In this document: in pieces, positions 1-7,389 of the stretch
Layout of the letters: each line of letters begins with the position of its first letter
Position numbering within the stretch: position 1 is the stretch's first letter
Assembly (NCBI GenBank): GCA_016873635.1
Contig: VGWJ01000025.1
Location: 1-39,578 of the forward strand
Source: Lentisphaerota bacterium
GTDB lineage: Bacteria; Verrucomicrobiota; Kiritimatiellia; UBA8416; VGWJ01
Length of the DNA: 39,578 nt
Reading direction: 5' to 3'
The notes under the pieces: generated by a model
What the model was told of the DNA's origin: nothing
What the model saw: the letters and a program-made list of their open reading frames with translations, nothing else
Databases searched by the model: none
Program-made: the position numbers and the translations under genes

Positions 1-381
1 CTTGCCGACGGCGCCAGGCTGTGGACCGTGGACGGGCTCGAGGAAAGCAGCATCTCCGACGCCCAGAGCATGGTCACGGACGGAGAACTGCTCTACCACT
101 TCTGCGGCGACGTGCTCAGCGTGCTGGACGCCGCCACCGGCGCGCAGGTCTACGCCAGGACCATGGACCGCGAGGCCAGCTACGCTTCGCCGTTCATCGC
201 CGACGACCGTCTCTACCTGGTGTGCGGCGACACGGTCCTCGTGGCCGCGACCGGGCGCGAATTCGTTCCGCTGGCCGCGTGCGCGCTGAACGAGCGCTGC
301 GACGCCAACCCCGCCGTCGCGGGCGGCCGCATCTACCTGCGCGGCGACAAGAGCCTCTACTGCATCGGAGCGGCGGAATGA
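1..381 (+). CDS. PQQ-type beta-propeller protein, C-terminal part (5' end outside window)
   Basis: The frame is open from base 1 and ends at TGA 379-381, so only the last 126 residues are present. The visible part holds propeller blades of the PQQ/BamB type: residues resembling SVLDAATGAQVY and LYLVCGDTVLV are typical outer strands, and the end (RIYLRGDKSLYCIG) is the usual closing blade. Proteins of this class are generally exported and either bind a quinone cofactor or act as scaffolds; no catalytic residue can be identified here. Its stop overlaps the start of the next gene as ATGA, so the two are probably translationally coupled. A complete relative lies further down the same operon at 5316-6626. 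The family is fairly certain, the role unknown. Confidence 0.75.
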   Translation, partial: LADGARLWTVDGLEESSISDAQSMVTDGELLYHFCGDVLSVLDAATGAQVYARTMDREASYASPFIADDRLYLVCGDTVLVAATGREFVPLAACALNERCDANPAVAGGRIYLRGDKSLYCIGAAE

Positions 382-2876
382 GGACAACGGCCGACACCGC
401 CTGTTGCCGGCCGTGGACGGCGCGCGGGGACACCGTACCTCCGTCGCCGCCGGCGCGCGCGGCCGCCGGCGGCGACAAGCCCGCGACCTCGCAAACCGTC
501 CGCGCCGCGGTGGACGAAATCGTCCGCGACACCGGCCGTTCGCCCGACGCGCTGATTTCCATTCTGCAGGCGATCCAGACGCGATACAATTACCTCCCCG
601 AAGAAGCCCTGCGCCGCATCCCGGAGATCGCCGACATCACCGCGGCCGACATTGCCGGCGTCTCGACCTTTTACAACCAGTTCCGGCATCGTCCCGCCGG
701 ACGCCACTTCGTCCGCGTGTGCGTCGGCACCGCCTGCCACGTCAGGGGCGCCGACCGCGTGATCGATGCGGTGCGGCGCCGGCTCCAGATCCCGGAGGGG
801 GAAGACACGGACCGCGACGGCCTGTTCACCGTCACGGCGGTCGCCTGCCTCGGCTGCTGCACGCTGGCGCCGGCGGTGCAGATTGACGATGTCACCTACG
901 GGCACCTGGCGCCGACGAAGGTCGAGGGCATGCTCCGGGACTTCCTGGAGCAGCAGCGGCGGCGGGACGCCGGCGGACCGCCGCCGGCGGCGCCCGCGTT
1001 GCCGGAGGGCGAGATTCGCGTCGGCCAGGGCTCCTGCTGCGTCGCCGGAGGCAGCCGCGAGGTGTGGCACGGGCTGGAGGCGGCCGTGCGCGAGACCGGC
1101 GCGGCGGTGCGCATCCGCACGGTCGGCTGCGTGGGCATGTGCCACCAGACGCCGCTGGTCGAAGTGGTCGACCGCGCGGGCCGCTCCACGCTCTACGCCA
1201 AGGTCAGCGCCGGCGAGACGCGGCGCATCGTCGCCCGCCACTTCCGTCCCGCCGGGCCGGCGCGGAGCGTGCGCGCAATGCTGCGCGCGGGCCTCGAACG
1301 CTGCTACACGGACGAGGAGTGGGAGCCGGTGGAGCGCTACGCGATCGACGTGCGCGATCCTCCCGTGAGCGCCTTCCTGGGGCGGCAGCGGTACGTCGCC
1401 GCCGAGCACCGCGGAGAGATCGAGCCGCTGGACCTCGAGGACTGCCTCGCCCGCGGCGGGTTCGGCGGTTTGCGCGGCGCGCTGGCCGGCGGCGACCCGG
1501 CGGCGGTGATCGAAACCGTGCGGCGCTCCGGTCTGCGCGGCCGCGGCGGCGCGGGCTTCCCCGCCGGCGAGAAGTGGGGGCGCGTGCGCGCCCAGCCGGG
1601 AACGGAGAAGTACGTGGTCATGAACGGCGATGAAGGCGACCCCGGCGCCTTCATGGACCGCATGCTTCTGGAGAGCTACCCCTACCGCGTGCTCGAAGGC
1701 ATCGCCGTCGCCGCCTTCGCGGTGGGGGCCCACGAGGGGGTGCTCTACATCCGGGCCGAATACCCCCTGGCGGTGCAGCGCGTGCGCGCCGCGATCGCGC
1801 GCGCCGAAGCCCGCGGACTGCTCGGCCCGGATATCCTCGGCAGCGGCTTCGGCCTGCGCCTGCGCGTCATGGAAGGCGCGGGCGCCTTCGTGTGCGGCGA
1901 AGAGACGGCCCTGCTGGCCTCGATCGAAGGCCGGCGCGGCATGCCGCGCTTCCGTCCGCCGTATCCCGCGGAGCGCGGGCTGCACGGCCGGCCCACGCTG
2001 ATCAACAACGTCGAGACCTACGCCTGCGTGCCGTGGATTCTGCGCGAGGGCCCCGCGGCCTTCGCCGCGCTCGGCACCGCCGCCAGCAAGGGCACCAAGG
2101 TCTTCTCCCTCACCGGCAAGGTGCGGCGCGGCGGCCTGATCGAGGTGCCCATGGGCATCACGATCCGCGAGATCGTCGAGGAGATCGGCGGCGGCGTGGC
2201 CGAGGGGCGCCGCTTCAAGGCGGTCCAGATCGGCGGGCCCTCCGGCGGCTGCATCCCCGCCGAACAGGGCGACCTGCCGATCGACTACGAGGCGCTCACG
2301 CACGCCGGCGCGATCATGGGCTCCGGCGGGCTGGTGGTGCTGGACGACACCGACTGCATGGTCGACGTGGCGCGGTACTTCCTGCAGTTCACCCAGGCCC
2401 AGTCCTGCGGCAAGTGCACCTTCTGCCGCATCGGCACCAAGCGCATGCTTGAGATCCTGGAACGGCTGTGCGCCGGCGAGGGCCGCGCGGGCGACGTCGA
2501 GGAGCTGGAGCACCTGGGCCAGATCACCCGCGTCGGCAGCCTTTGCGCGCTGGGCGGAACCGCGCCCAACCCGGTGCTCTCCACGATACGGAATTTCCGC
2601 GACGAATACGAGGCGCACATCGCCGGACGCTGCCCGGCGCGGCGCTGCAAGCAGCTGATCAGGTACGTGGTGACCGACAAGTGCATCGGCTGCACGCGCT
2701 GCGCGCAGCAGTGCCCGGTGAACGCGATTCCCCTGCGCCCCTACCGCAGGCACGAGATCGACGCGTCGCTGTGCAGCCGCTGCGACACCTGCCGGCCGGG
2801 CTGCCCCGCGGAGGCGATCGAAATCGTGGATGCCCGCCCGGCGCCGGACGAGGGGCGGGAGAAGGGGGAAGGCTGA
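378..2876 (+). CDS. NuoE-HndB-NuoF fusion, NAD(P)H-oxidising flavin iron-sulfur subunit with C-terminal 2x[4Fe-4S]
   Basis: An 832-residue protein that combines parts usually encoded by two or three genes. Residues about 35-190 are a NuoE-type thioredoxin-fold 2Fe-2S domain with C115-x4-C120 and C157-x3-C161. Residues about 210-290 are a second 2Fe-2S thioredoxin-like domain (C220/C221, C251-x3-C255) like HndB or the N-terminus of HydB. Residues about 320-750 are NuoF: the FMN/NADH glycine motif GRGGAGFPAGEKW (388-400), NGDEGDPGAF (416-425), GEETALL, and the 4Fe-4S set C677, C680, C683, C723. Two ferredoxin clusters follow (C769, C772, C775, C779; C799, C802, C805, C809). Such subunits move electrons between NAD(P)H and ferredoxin, often by flavin bifurcation. 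The ATG at 378 overlaps the upstream stop. The first 35 residues are Ala/Pro/Arg-rich and may be a linker. Confidence 0.93.
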   Translation: MRTTADTACCRPWTARGDTVPPSPPARAAAGGDKPATSQTVRAAVDEIVRDTGRSPDALISILQAIQTRYNYLPEEALRRIPEIADITAADIAGVSTFYNQFRHRPAGRHFVRVCVGTACHVRGADRVIDAVRRRLQIPEGEDTDRDGLFTVTAVACLGCCTLAPAVQIDDVTYGHLAPTKVEGMLRDFLEQQRRRDAGGPPPAAPALPEGEIRVGQGSCCVAGGSREVWHGLEAAVRETGAAVRIRTVGCVGMCHQTPLVEVVDRAGRSTLYAKVSAGETRRIVARHFRPAGPARSVRAMLRAGLERCYTDEEWEPVERYAIDVRDPPVSAFLGRQRYVAAEHRGEIEPLDLEDCLARGGFGGLRGALAGGDPAAVIETVRRSGLRGRGGAGFPAGEKWGRVRAQPGTEKYVVMNGDEGDPGAFMDRMLLESYPYRVLEGIAVAAFAVGAHEGVLYIRAEYPLAVQRVRAAIARAEARGLLGPDILGSGFGLRLRVMEGAGAFVCGEETALLASIEGRRGMPRFRPPYPAERGLHGRPTLINNVETYACVPWILREGPAAFAALGTAASKGTKVFSLTGKVRRGGLIEVPMGITIREIVEEIGGGVAEGRRFKAVQIGGPSGGCIPAEQGDLPIDYEALTHAGAIMGSGGLVVLDDTDCMVDVARYFLQFTQAQSCGKCTFCRIGTKRMLEILERLCAGEGRAGDVEELEHLGQITRVGSLCALGGTAPNPVLSTIRNFRDEYEAHIAGRCPARRCKQLIRYVVTDKCIGCTRCAQQCPVNAIPLRPYRRHEIDASLCSRCDTCRPGCPAEAIEIVDARPAPDEGREKGEG

Positions 2877-2963
2877 GTGAAAGCCGGTGGCGAGCGCGCC
2901 CGGCGGCGGACGGCGGGCGCCGGCCGCGAAACGAACGGAAGCGCGGGGCTATGCCGAAACTGA
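2877..2963 (+). CDS. Possible 28-residue mini-ORF between the NuoEF fusion and the NuoG-like gene
   Basis: GTG 2877-2879 directly follows the stop of the NuoEF fusion, preceded by an A/G-rich stretch (GAAGGGGGAAGG) that could serve as ribosome binding site. The frame runs 28 codons to TGA 2961-2963 and so overlaps the first codons of the next gene, whose ATG is at 2951. The product is Arg/Gly-rich with no recognisable domain. It may be a coupling ORF that carries ribosomes across the 74-base gap, or an accident of GC-rich sequence. A second, better supported case in the same operon is at 6623-6688. Confidence 0.25.
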   Translation: MKAGGERARRRTAGAGRETNGSAGLCRN

Positions 2964-4030
2964 AGATCGACAATCGCGAGACGCAGGCGCCGGAGGGCGC
3001 GACCGTGCTGGAAGCCGCGCGGTCCCTGGGGATCGAGATCCCCACGCTGTGTCACGTTTCCGGCGCGCCGCACTTCACGGGCTGCATGGTCTGCCTGGTC
3101 AGCGAAGCGTCCTCCGGCCGGCTGCTGCCGGCCTGCACCGCGCCGGCGACGGAAGGCTGCGTCATCGAGACCGCCACGCCGGCGGTGCGGGAGGCGCGGC
3201 GCGCCGCGCTGGGGCTCCTGCTGAGCGACCACCTGGGCGACTGCGAGGGCCCCTGCGCGCGGGTATGCCCGTCGGGCATCAACATCCCGCTGATGATCCG
3301 GCGCATCGGCGCCGGCGCGCTCGCCGAGGCGGGCCGCGTCGCCGCGGCCAGCGAGCTGCCCCGCTGCTGCGATCCGGAACGCGGGTGCGCGGCGCCCTGC
3401 GAGCGCGTCTGCCGGCGCAACCAGATCGACCAGGCCGTGTCCATCCGCCTCCTGTGCCGCTTCGCCGTGGGCCGTCTGCCGGAAGGCCATGAGCCCCCGA
3501 ACAAGGCCGACGTCCGAGGCGCCAGGCGGTTCAACTCCGTGATCGGACGTCTGCGGGAGGAAGAGAAACGTCTCATGATGGAGGGCGTTGACCCGGCGCC
3601 GCGCGTCACGCCGTCCGCGGGCGAGGCCGCCGGTTTCGCGGCGGACGAGGCCGCGCGGGAGGCCGGCCGCTGCATGCGCTGCGATTGCCGCAAGCCGGAA
3701 ACGTGCCTCCTGCGCCGCTACGCCGGGGAGTACGGCGTAAAGCAGAACCGCTACAAGCCGCGCGAGCGGCGCGTCTTCGAACGCGACACCTCCCATCCCG
3801 ACCTGGTTTTCGAGCCGGGCAAGTGCATCGGCTGCGGCATCTGCGTGCATACGGCCCGCGCGCACGGCGAGCCGCTGGGCCTGAGCTTCACCGGCCGCGG
3901 CATGCGGACCCGGATCGGCGTGCCCTTCGGCGAGCCGCTGTCGAAAGGGCTGACCGTGTCGGCGCGGGCCGTGGTCGAGGCCTGCCCCACCGGCGCCTTC
4001 GCCTGGCGCGGGGGGGAAGACGAACAATGA
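2951..4030 (+). CDS. NuoG-like 2Fe-2S/4Fe-4S electron-transfer protein
   Basis: A 359-residue iron-sulfur protein. The N-terminus is a NuoG/HydA-type 2Fe-2S ferredoxin domain with ligands C34, C45, C48 and C62. Residues about 85-175 resemble the Fer4_20 domain of glutamate synthase small subunit and dihydropyrimidine dehydrogenase (C98, C102, C106, then C139/C140, C146, C150, C154). C241, C244, C246 and C252 form another cysteine group, and the C-terminus has C292-x2-C295-x2-C298 with C345-Pro, the usual end of a NuoG-type 4Fe-4S domain. There is no H-cluster motif and no molybdopterin domain, so this is not itself a hydrogenase or formate dehydrogenase. With the preceding NuoEF fusion it probably forms a soluble NAD(P)H/ferredoxin module. 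The ATG at 2951 was chosen because the ferredoxin fold begins at once. Confidence 0.88.
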   Translation: MPKLKIDNRETQAPEGATVLEAARSLGIEIPTLCHVSGAPHFTGCMVCLVSEASSGRLLPACTAPATEGCVIETATPAVREARRAALGLLLSDHLGDCEGPCARVCPSGINIPLMIRRIGAGALAEAGRVAAASELPRCCDPERGCAAPCERVCRRNQIDQAVSIRLLCRFAVGRLPEGHEPPNKADVRGARRFNSVIGRLREEEKRLMMEGVDPAPRVTPSAGEAAGFAADEAAREAGRCMRCDCRKPETCLLRRYAGEYGVKQNRYKPRERRVFERDTSHPDLVFEPGKCIGCGICVHTARAHGEPLGLSFTGRGMRTRIGVPFGEPLSKGLTVSARAVVEACPTGAFAWRGGEDEQ

Positions 4031-5319
4031 AGATCGTCAAAATCATTCCCGGGGCGGGCGGCACGTTCTATTGCGAGAACTGCATGCGCGACAGCGCGCT
4101 GGTCAAGGCGCTGCGCGGCCGCGGCCACGACGTGGTCATGGTGCCCATGTATCTGCCGCTGTACACCGACGACCTCACGCCCATCGGCGAGGCGCCCGTA
4201 TTCTTCGGCGGCATCAACGTCTACCTGCAGCAGAACATGGCGCTCTTCCGCCACACGCCCCGCTGGCTGGACCGGCTGTTCGACTCGGCGCCCATGCTGG
4301 CGCTGGCCGCCCGCGGGGCCGGATCGACGCGCGCGGCCGGGCTGGGCGAGATGACGCTCTCGATGCTGGCGGGACGGGACGGCAAACAGGCCAAGGAACT
4401 GGCGCGGCTGATCGCCTGGCTCCAGGCGGAAGGCCGGCCCGACGTCGTGCACGTGGCCAGCGTGCTGCTGCTGGGACTGGCCCGCCCGCTGAAGGAAGCG
4501 CTGGGGGCGGCAATCGTATACGGCGCCACGAACGAAAGCGTCTGGGTGGACGCCATCGCGGAACCTTACCGGACGCGCTGCTGGGAAACGATGGCTCGCA
4601 AGGCGGCCGACGCGGACCGGTTCATCACGGTGAGCCGCTACTACGCGGACGGCATGCGCGAGCGTCTCCGGATCGCGCCCGACCGGTTCGACGTCGTCCC
4701 GATGGGCATTGAAACCAAAGCGTACGCCTGCGCGGAAGCCGATCCCTCGCCCCCGTGCATCGGCTTTCTCTCGCGCATGAGCGAAGGCCTGGGTCTCGGT
4801 GTGCTGGCCGACGCCTTCGCCGCCCTGAAGCGGGAGAATCCCGACCTCGCCGCGTCGCGCCTGCGGGTCATGGGGGGGCATACCGGGGACGACCGCGCCT
4901 TCCTGGCGCGGCTGCGCCGACGCCTCGACGCGCAGGGCATGGGCGCGGACGCGGAGTTCCTGCCGGACCTGGATCGCGCCGGACGCGTCCGCTTTCTCAA
5001 GAGCCTTTCCGTTCTGTCGGTGCCCATCCCGGGCGGCGAGGCTTTCGGCACGTTTGTGCTGGAGGCGCTGGCCTGCGGCGTGCCGGTCGTTCAGCCGCGG
5101 GCGGGCGCTTTCCCGGAAATCGTCGAGGCAACGGGCGGCGGATTGTTGTATGATCCCGCCGACCCGGCAGGCCTGAAGAACGCGCTGGCCGCGCTCCTGC
5201 GCGACCGCGCCCGCGCGCGCCGGCTGGCCCTGCGGGGCCGGGAAATCGTGCTGGAGCGCTACGACATCGATCGCATGGCGGACGCAACGCTGGAAGTATA
5301 CGGGAAGGCGGCGGAATGA
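4027..5319 (+). CDS. GT4-type glycosyltransferase
   Basis: A 430-residue GT-B fold glycosyltransferase. The start at 4027 overlaps the previous stop as ATGA and gives a beta-strand-like N-terminus (MKIVKIIPGAGGTFYCENCM) whose Gly-Gly and paired Cys form a conserved-looking opening. The C-terminal domain has the GT4 nucleotide-sugar signature GGEAFGTFVLEALACGVPVV (an E-x7-E arrangement), then GAFPEIVE and a final helix. Family GT4 enzymes transfer a sugar from an NDP-sugar with retention; donor and acceptor cannot be read from sequence. Being coupled to an iron-sulfur operon is odd, so the cluster may be a physical run of genes and not one pathway. There is no signal peptide or membrane segment, so it is cytoplasmic. 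Confidence 0.88.
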   Translation: MKIVKIIPGAGGTFYCENCMRDSALVKALRGRGHDVVMVPMYLPLYTDDLTPIGEAPVFFGGINVYLQQNMALFRHTPRWLDRLFDSAPMLALAARGAGSTRAAGLGEMTLSMLAGRDGKQAKELARLIAWLQAEGRPDVVHVASVLLLGLARPLKEALGAAIVYGATNESVWVDAIAEPYRTRCWETMARKAADADRFITVSRYYADGMRERLRIAPDRFDVVPMGIETKAYACAEADPSPPCIGFLSRMSEGLGLGVLADAFAALKRENPDLAASRLRVMGGHTGDDRAFLARLRRRLDAQGMGADAEFLPDLDRAGRVRFLKSLSVLSVPIPGGEAFGTFVLEALACGVPVVQPRAGAFPEIVEATGGGLLYDPADPAGLKNALAALLRDRARARRLALRGREIVLERYDIDRMADATLEVYGKAAE

Positions 5320-6626
5320 GCGAGACGGGAAACGCGAGCCGCGTACGGGGTCAGTCATGCCGGGGTCACAACGGTAGGGCGCGGCGTCCCGCCTTCGCCC
5401 GGAGGCTCCGGCGCGCCAAGCCCGCCGCGCCGCGGCGGGGCCGGCTTGCCCGCCATGGCGGGAAGGGCCACGTCCGCGTCTTCCATATCGCGACGTGGGC
5501 GCTCATTCTGGCCTCCGCCTGCGCCGCGGCGGCCGAAGAAGGCGCGTGGCGCACCTACCGCGGCGATACGGCGCTGCGCGGCGCAACGGACCTCGAACTG
5601 CCCGACAGGCCCGCCCTGCTCTGGCGCTATCGCGCCGGCGCGCCCATCATGGAGACGCCCGTATGCGACGGAACGCTCCTCTTCGTCACGACCCGCGACG
5701 CGCGCGTGATCGCGCTGGACCTCAACGGCGCCGAGAAGTGGACCGCCGCTCCCAGGCCGCCTCCCGCGACGAACCGGACTTCCGCCGCCGAGTCGTTCGA
5801 GGCGCCGCCGGCCTGCGCGGCGGGGCTGGTGCTGGTGTGCGGCGCCGGCGGAACGGTCTACGCGCTTGACGCCGCGACCGGAAGCGAGCGCTGGCGCTAC
5901 GACGCGGGCGCCAACATCCGGAGCACGGCCAACTGGGAAGACGACGGGAACGGCAAGCCCGGGCGCGTCGTGATCCTGACCCAGCCCGACGGCGCGCTCC
6001 ACTGCCTCGCGACGGACACGGGCAGGGCCGTCTGGAACGCGCCGGGCGCCGCGCGCACGGACGGGTCCATCGCCGTGCACCGCGGCCGTATCGTCTTCGG
6101 CAGCTGCGATTCCGCGCTGCACGTCGTTTCCCTGGCCGACGGGCGCGAAACGCTTGCCGCGCGGCTGGGCGACGGCCACGAGATCGCCGCCGGCGTCGCG
6201 GTTGAAGGCGACCGGGCTTTCACGGGCAACCGCAGCGGGTCGCTGGTATGCGTGGACCTGGCCTCGGGGAAGACGCTCTGGGTCTGCGAAGAAGGCGGCG
6301 GCGAGCTGTTCACGACACCGGCCGTGCGCGGCGATCGCGTGGTGTTCGCCTCGGGCGACGGCGACGTCCTTTGCGTCGCCAAGGACTCCGGCCGCGCGGT
6401 CTGGCGCCTGGACGCGAACGCGGCGGAGGCGAAGTCGCCGGTTATCGCGGGCGCGCACGTTGCGGCCGCCCTGGACGGAACGCTGCATCTGCTCTCGCTG
6501 GAGAACGGCAGGGAGCTCTGGTCGTTCGAAGCCGGCGACCGGATCACCGCGCCGGCCGTCGTCGGCGGCATGATCCTGATCGGCACCGACCAGGGACACG
6601 TGCTGGCGTTCGGGAGGAGAGAATGA
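5316..6626 (+). CDS. Exported PQQ/BamB-type beta-propeller protein with repeat-derived N-terminal extension
   Basis: A 436-residue protein. Residues about 75-436 are a seven- or eight-bladed PQQ-type propeller with recurrent blades such as VYALDAATGSERWRY, LVCVDLASGKTLWV and LHLLSLENGRELWSF. A Sec signal peptide (VFHIATWALILASACAAAAEEG) lies at about residues 55-76, not at the N-terminus. Between the ATG at 5316, which overlaps the previous stop, and this signal lies an Arg/Ala/Pro-rich stretch encoded by a GC-rich palindromic repeat (about 5360-5465). No other ATG, GTG or TTG lies in frame before the hydrophobic stretch, so either the extension is translated or the real start was lost. It resembles BamB, but a general scaffold or quinoprotein-like role is equally possible. 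Confidence 0.85.
   Translation: MSETGNASRVRGQSCRGHNGRARRPAFARRLRRAKPAAPRRGRLARHGGKGHVRVFHIATWALILASACAAAAEEGAWRTYRGDTALRGATDLELPDRPALLWRYRAGAPIMETPVCDGTLLFVTTRDARVIALDLNGAEKWTAAPRPPPATNRTSAAESFEAPPACAAGLVLVCGAGGTVYALDAATGSERWRYDAGANIRSTANWEDDGNGKPGRVVILTQPDGALHCLATDTGRAVWNAPGAARTDGSIAVHRGRIVFGSCDSALHVVSLADGRETLAARLGDGHEIAAGVAVEGDRAFTGNRSGSLVCVDLASGKTLWVCEEGGGELFTTPAVRGDRVVFASGDGDVLCVAKDSGRAVWRLDANAAEAKSPVIAGAHVAAALDGTLHLLSLENGRELWSFEAGDRITAPAVVGGMILIGTDQGHVLAFGRRE
5360..5465. repeat. GC-rich palindromic repeat inside the propeller gene 5' end
   Basis: This stretch contains CGGTAGGGCGCGGC near 5372, a 9-bp-arm palindrome CCCGCCGCG/CGCGGCGGG at 5421-5439, and a second palindrome CCCGCC-AT-GGCGGG at 5449-5462. 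The 19-bp core at 5421-5439 recurs as its exact reverse complement at 26684-26702. The translated residues are low-complexity Arg/Ala/Pro, unlike the rest of the protein. It looks like a REP-type dispersed element. The boundaries are approximate. Confidence 0.5.
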
Positions 6627-6688
6627 GCGCTGCCGGCACGCGGCCGGCGCGCAGGAAGCCGCGGCCGCGGCGGGGAGAGAACGTATGA
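6623..6688 (+). CDS. 21-residue basic mini-ORF bridging propeller and ABC ATPase genes
   Basis: ATG 6623-6625 overlaps the stop of the propeller gene (ATGA), and the ORF's own stop TGA 6686-6688 overlaps the ATG of the ABC ATPase at 6685 (ATGA). A strong Shine-Dalgarno (GGGAGGAGAG, 6612-6621) sits right before it and would serve no other start. The product, beginning MSAAGTRPARRK, is very rich in Arg and Pro with no domain. The double overlap suggests a translational relay that keeps ribosomes moving between the two genes; a functional peptide is possible but unproven. Confidence 0.45.
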   Translation: MSAAGTRPARRKPRPRRGENV

Positions 6689-7389
6689 CTGCAGGCGGTC
6701 CCCTGCTTGAGCTGACCGGAGTCACCAAGGTGTACGACCCTCAGGGCGCGGCGCCCGCCGAGGTCCTGCGCGGCATAACGCTCCGCGTGGCGGAGGGCGA
6801 GTCGCTCGCGATCGTCGGCCCGTCCGGATCGGGCAAGAGCACGCTGCTGAACATCATCGGCACGCTCGACGAACCGACGGACGGCAAGGTGACTTTCGAA
6901 GGGCGGGAACTGTCGGCCCTGGGCGAGGCGGAGCTGTCGCGGTTCCGGAACGAGAAGATCGGCTTCGTCTTTCAGCTCCATCACCTGCTCCCCCAGTGCT
7001 CGGCGCTGGAGAACGTGCTCGTGCCGTCGCTGGTGGGGCCTCGCCGGGAGGGCGCGGAACAGCGCGCGCGCCGCCTCCTGGAACGCGTGGGGCTGTCGGC
7101 GCGTTTCGGCCGGCGGCCGGGCGAGCTCTCGGGCGGCGAGTGCCAGCGCGTGGCCGTGGTCCGGGCCCTGGTAAACCGTCCGCGCCTGCTGCTGGCCGAC
7201 GAGCCCACCGGCTCCCTGGACCAGGCCGGCTCGGACAGTCTGGGAAGCCTGCTGGCCGAGCTGAACCGGGAAGAAGGCGTGACCCTGATCGTTGTGACCC
7301 ACGCCATGCCCCTCGCCCGCCGTATGCGTCGCGTGCTGGAGTTGATGGAAGGCGTGCTGGCGGAAAAGTCCACCCCCGCAATCCGATGA
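6685..7389 (+). CDS. ABC transporter ATP-binding protein, LolD/MacB type
   Basis: A 234-residue ABC ATPase. Walker A is GPSGSGKST, the Q-loop region is GFVFQLHHLLPQ, the signature is LSGGECQRVAVVRAL, Walker B is LLLADEPTGSLD and the H-loop is VVTHAMPLA. The Q-loop sequence and the short length match the LolD/MacB/FtsE subfamily, which drives periplasmic mechanochemical export or lipoprotein release and does not perform substrate import. It has its own Shine-Dalgarno (GGGGAGAGA) and its stop overlaps the permease start at 7386 (ATGA), so the two form one transporter. The lipoprotein-sorting role is a family-based guess; antimicrobial or lipid export remain possible. Confidence 0.9.
   Translation: MTAGGPLLELTGVTKVYDPQGAAPAEVLRGITLRVAEGESLAIVGPSGSGKSTLLNIIGTLDEPTDGKVTFEGRELSALGEAELSRFRNEKIGFVFQLHHLLPQCSALENVLVPSLVGPRREGAEQRARRLLERVGLSARFGRRPGELSGGECQRVAVVRALVNRPRLLLADEPTGSLDQAGSDSLGSLLAELNREEGVTLIVVTHAMPLARRMRRVLELMEGVLAEKSTPAIR

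Noticed and set aside
357-2753. Long minus-strand ORF opposite the NuoEF gene
   Set aside because: It is a shadow of the real coding strand in GC-rich sequence and has no domain, while the plus strand has clear cysteine motifs.
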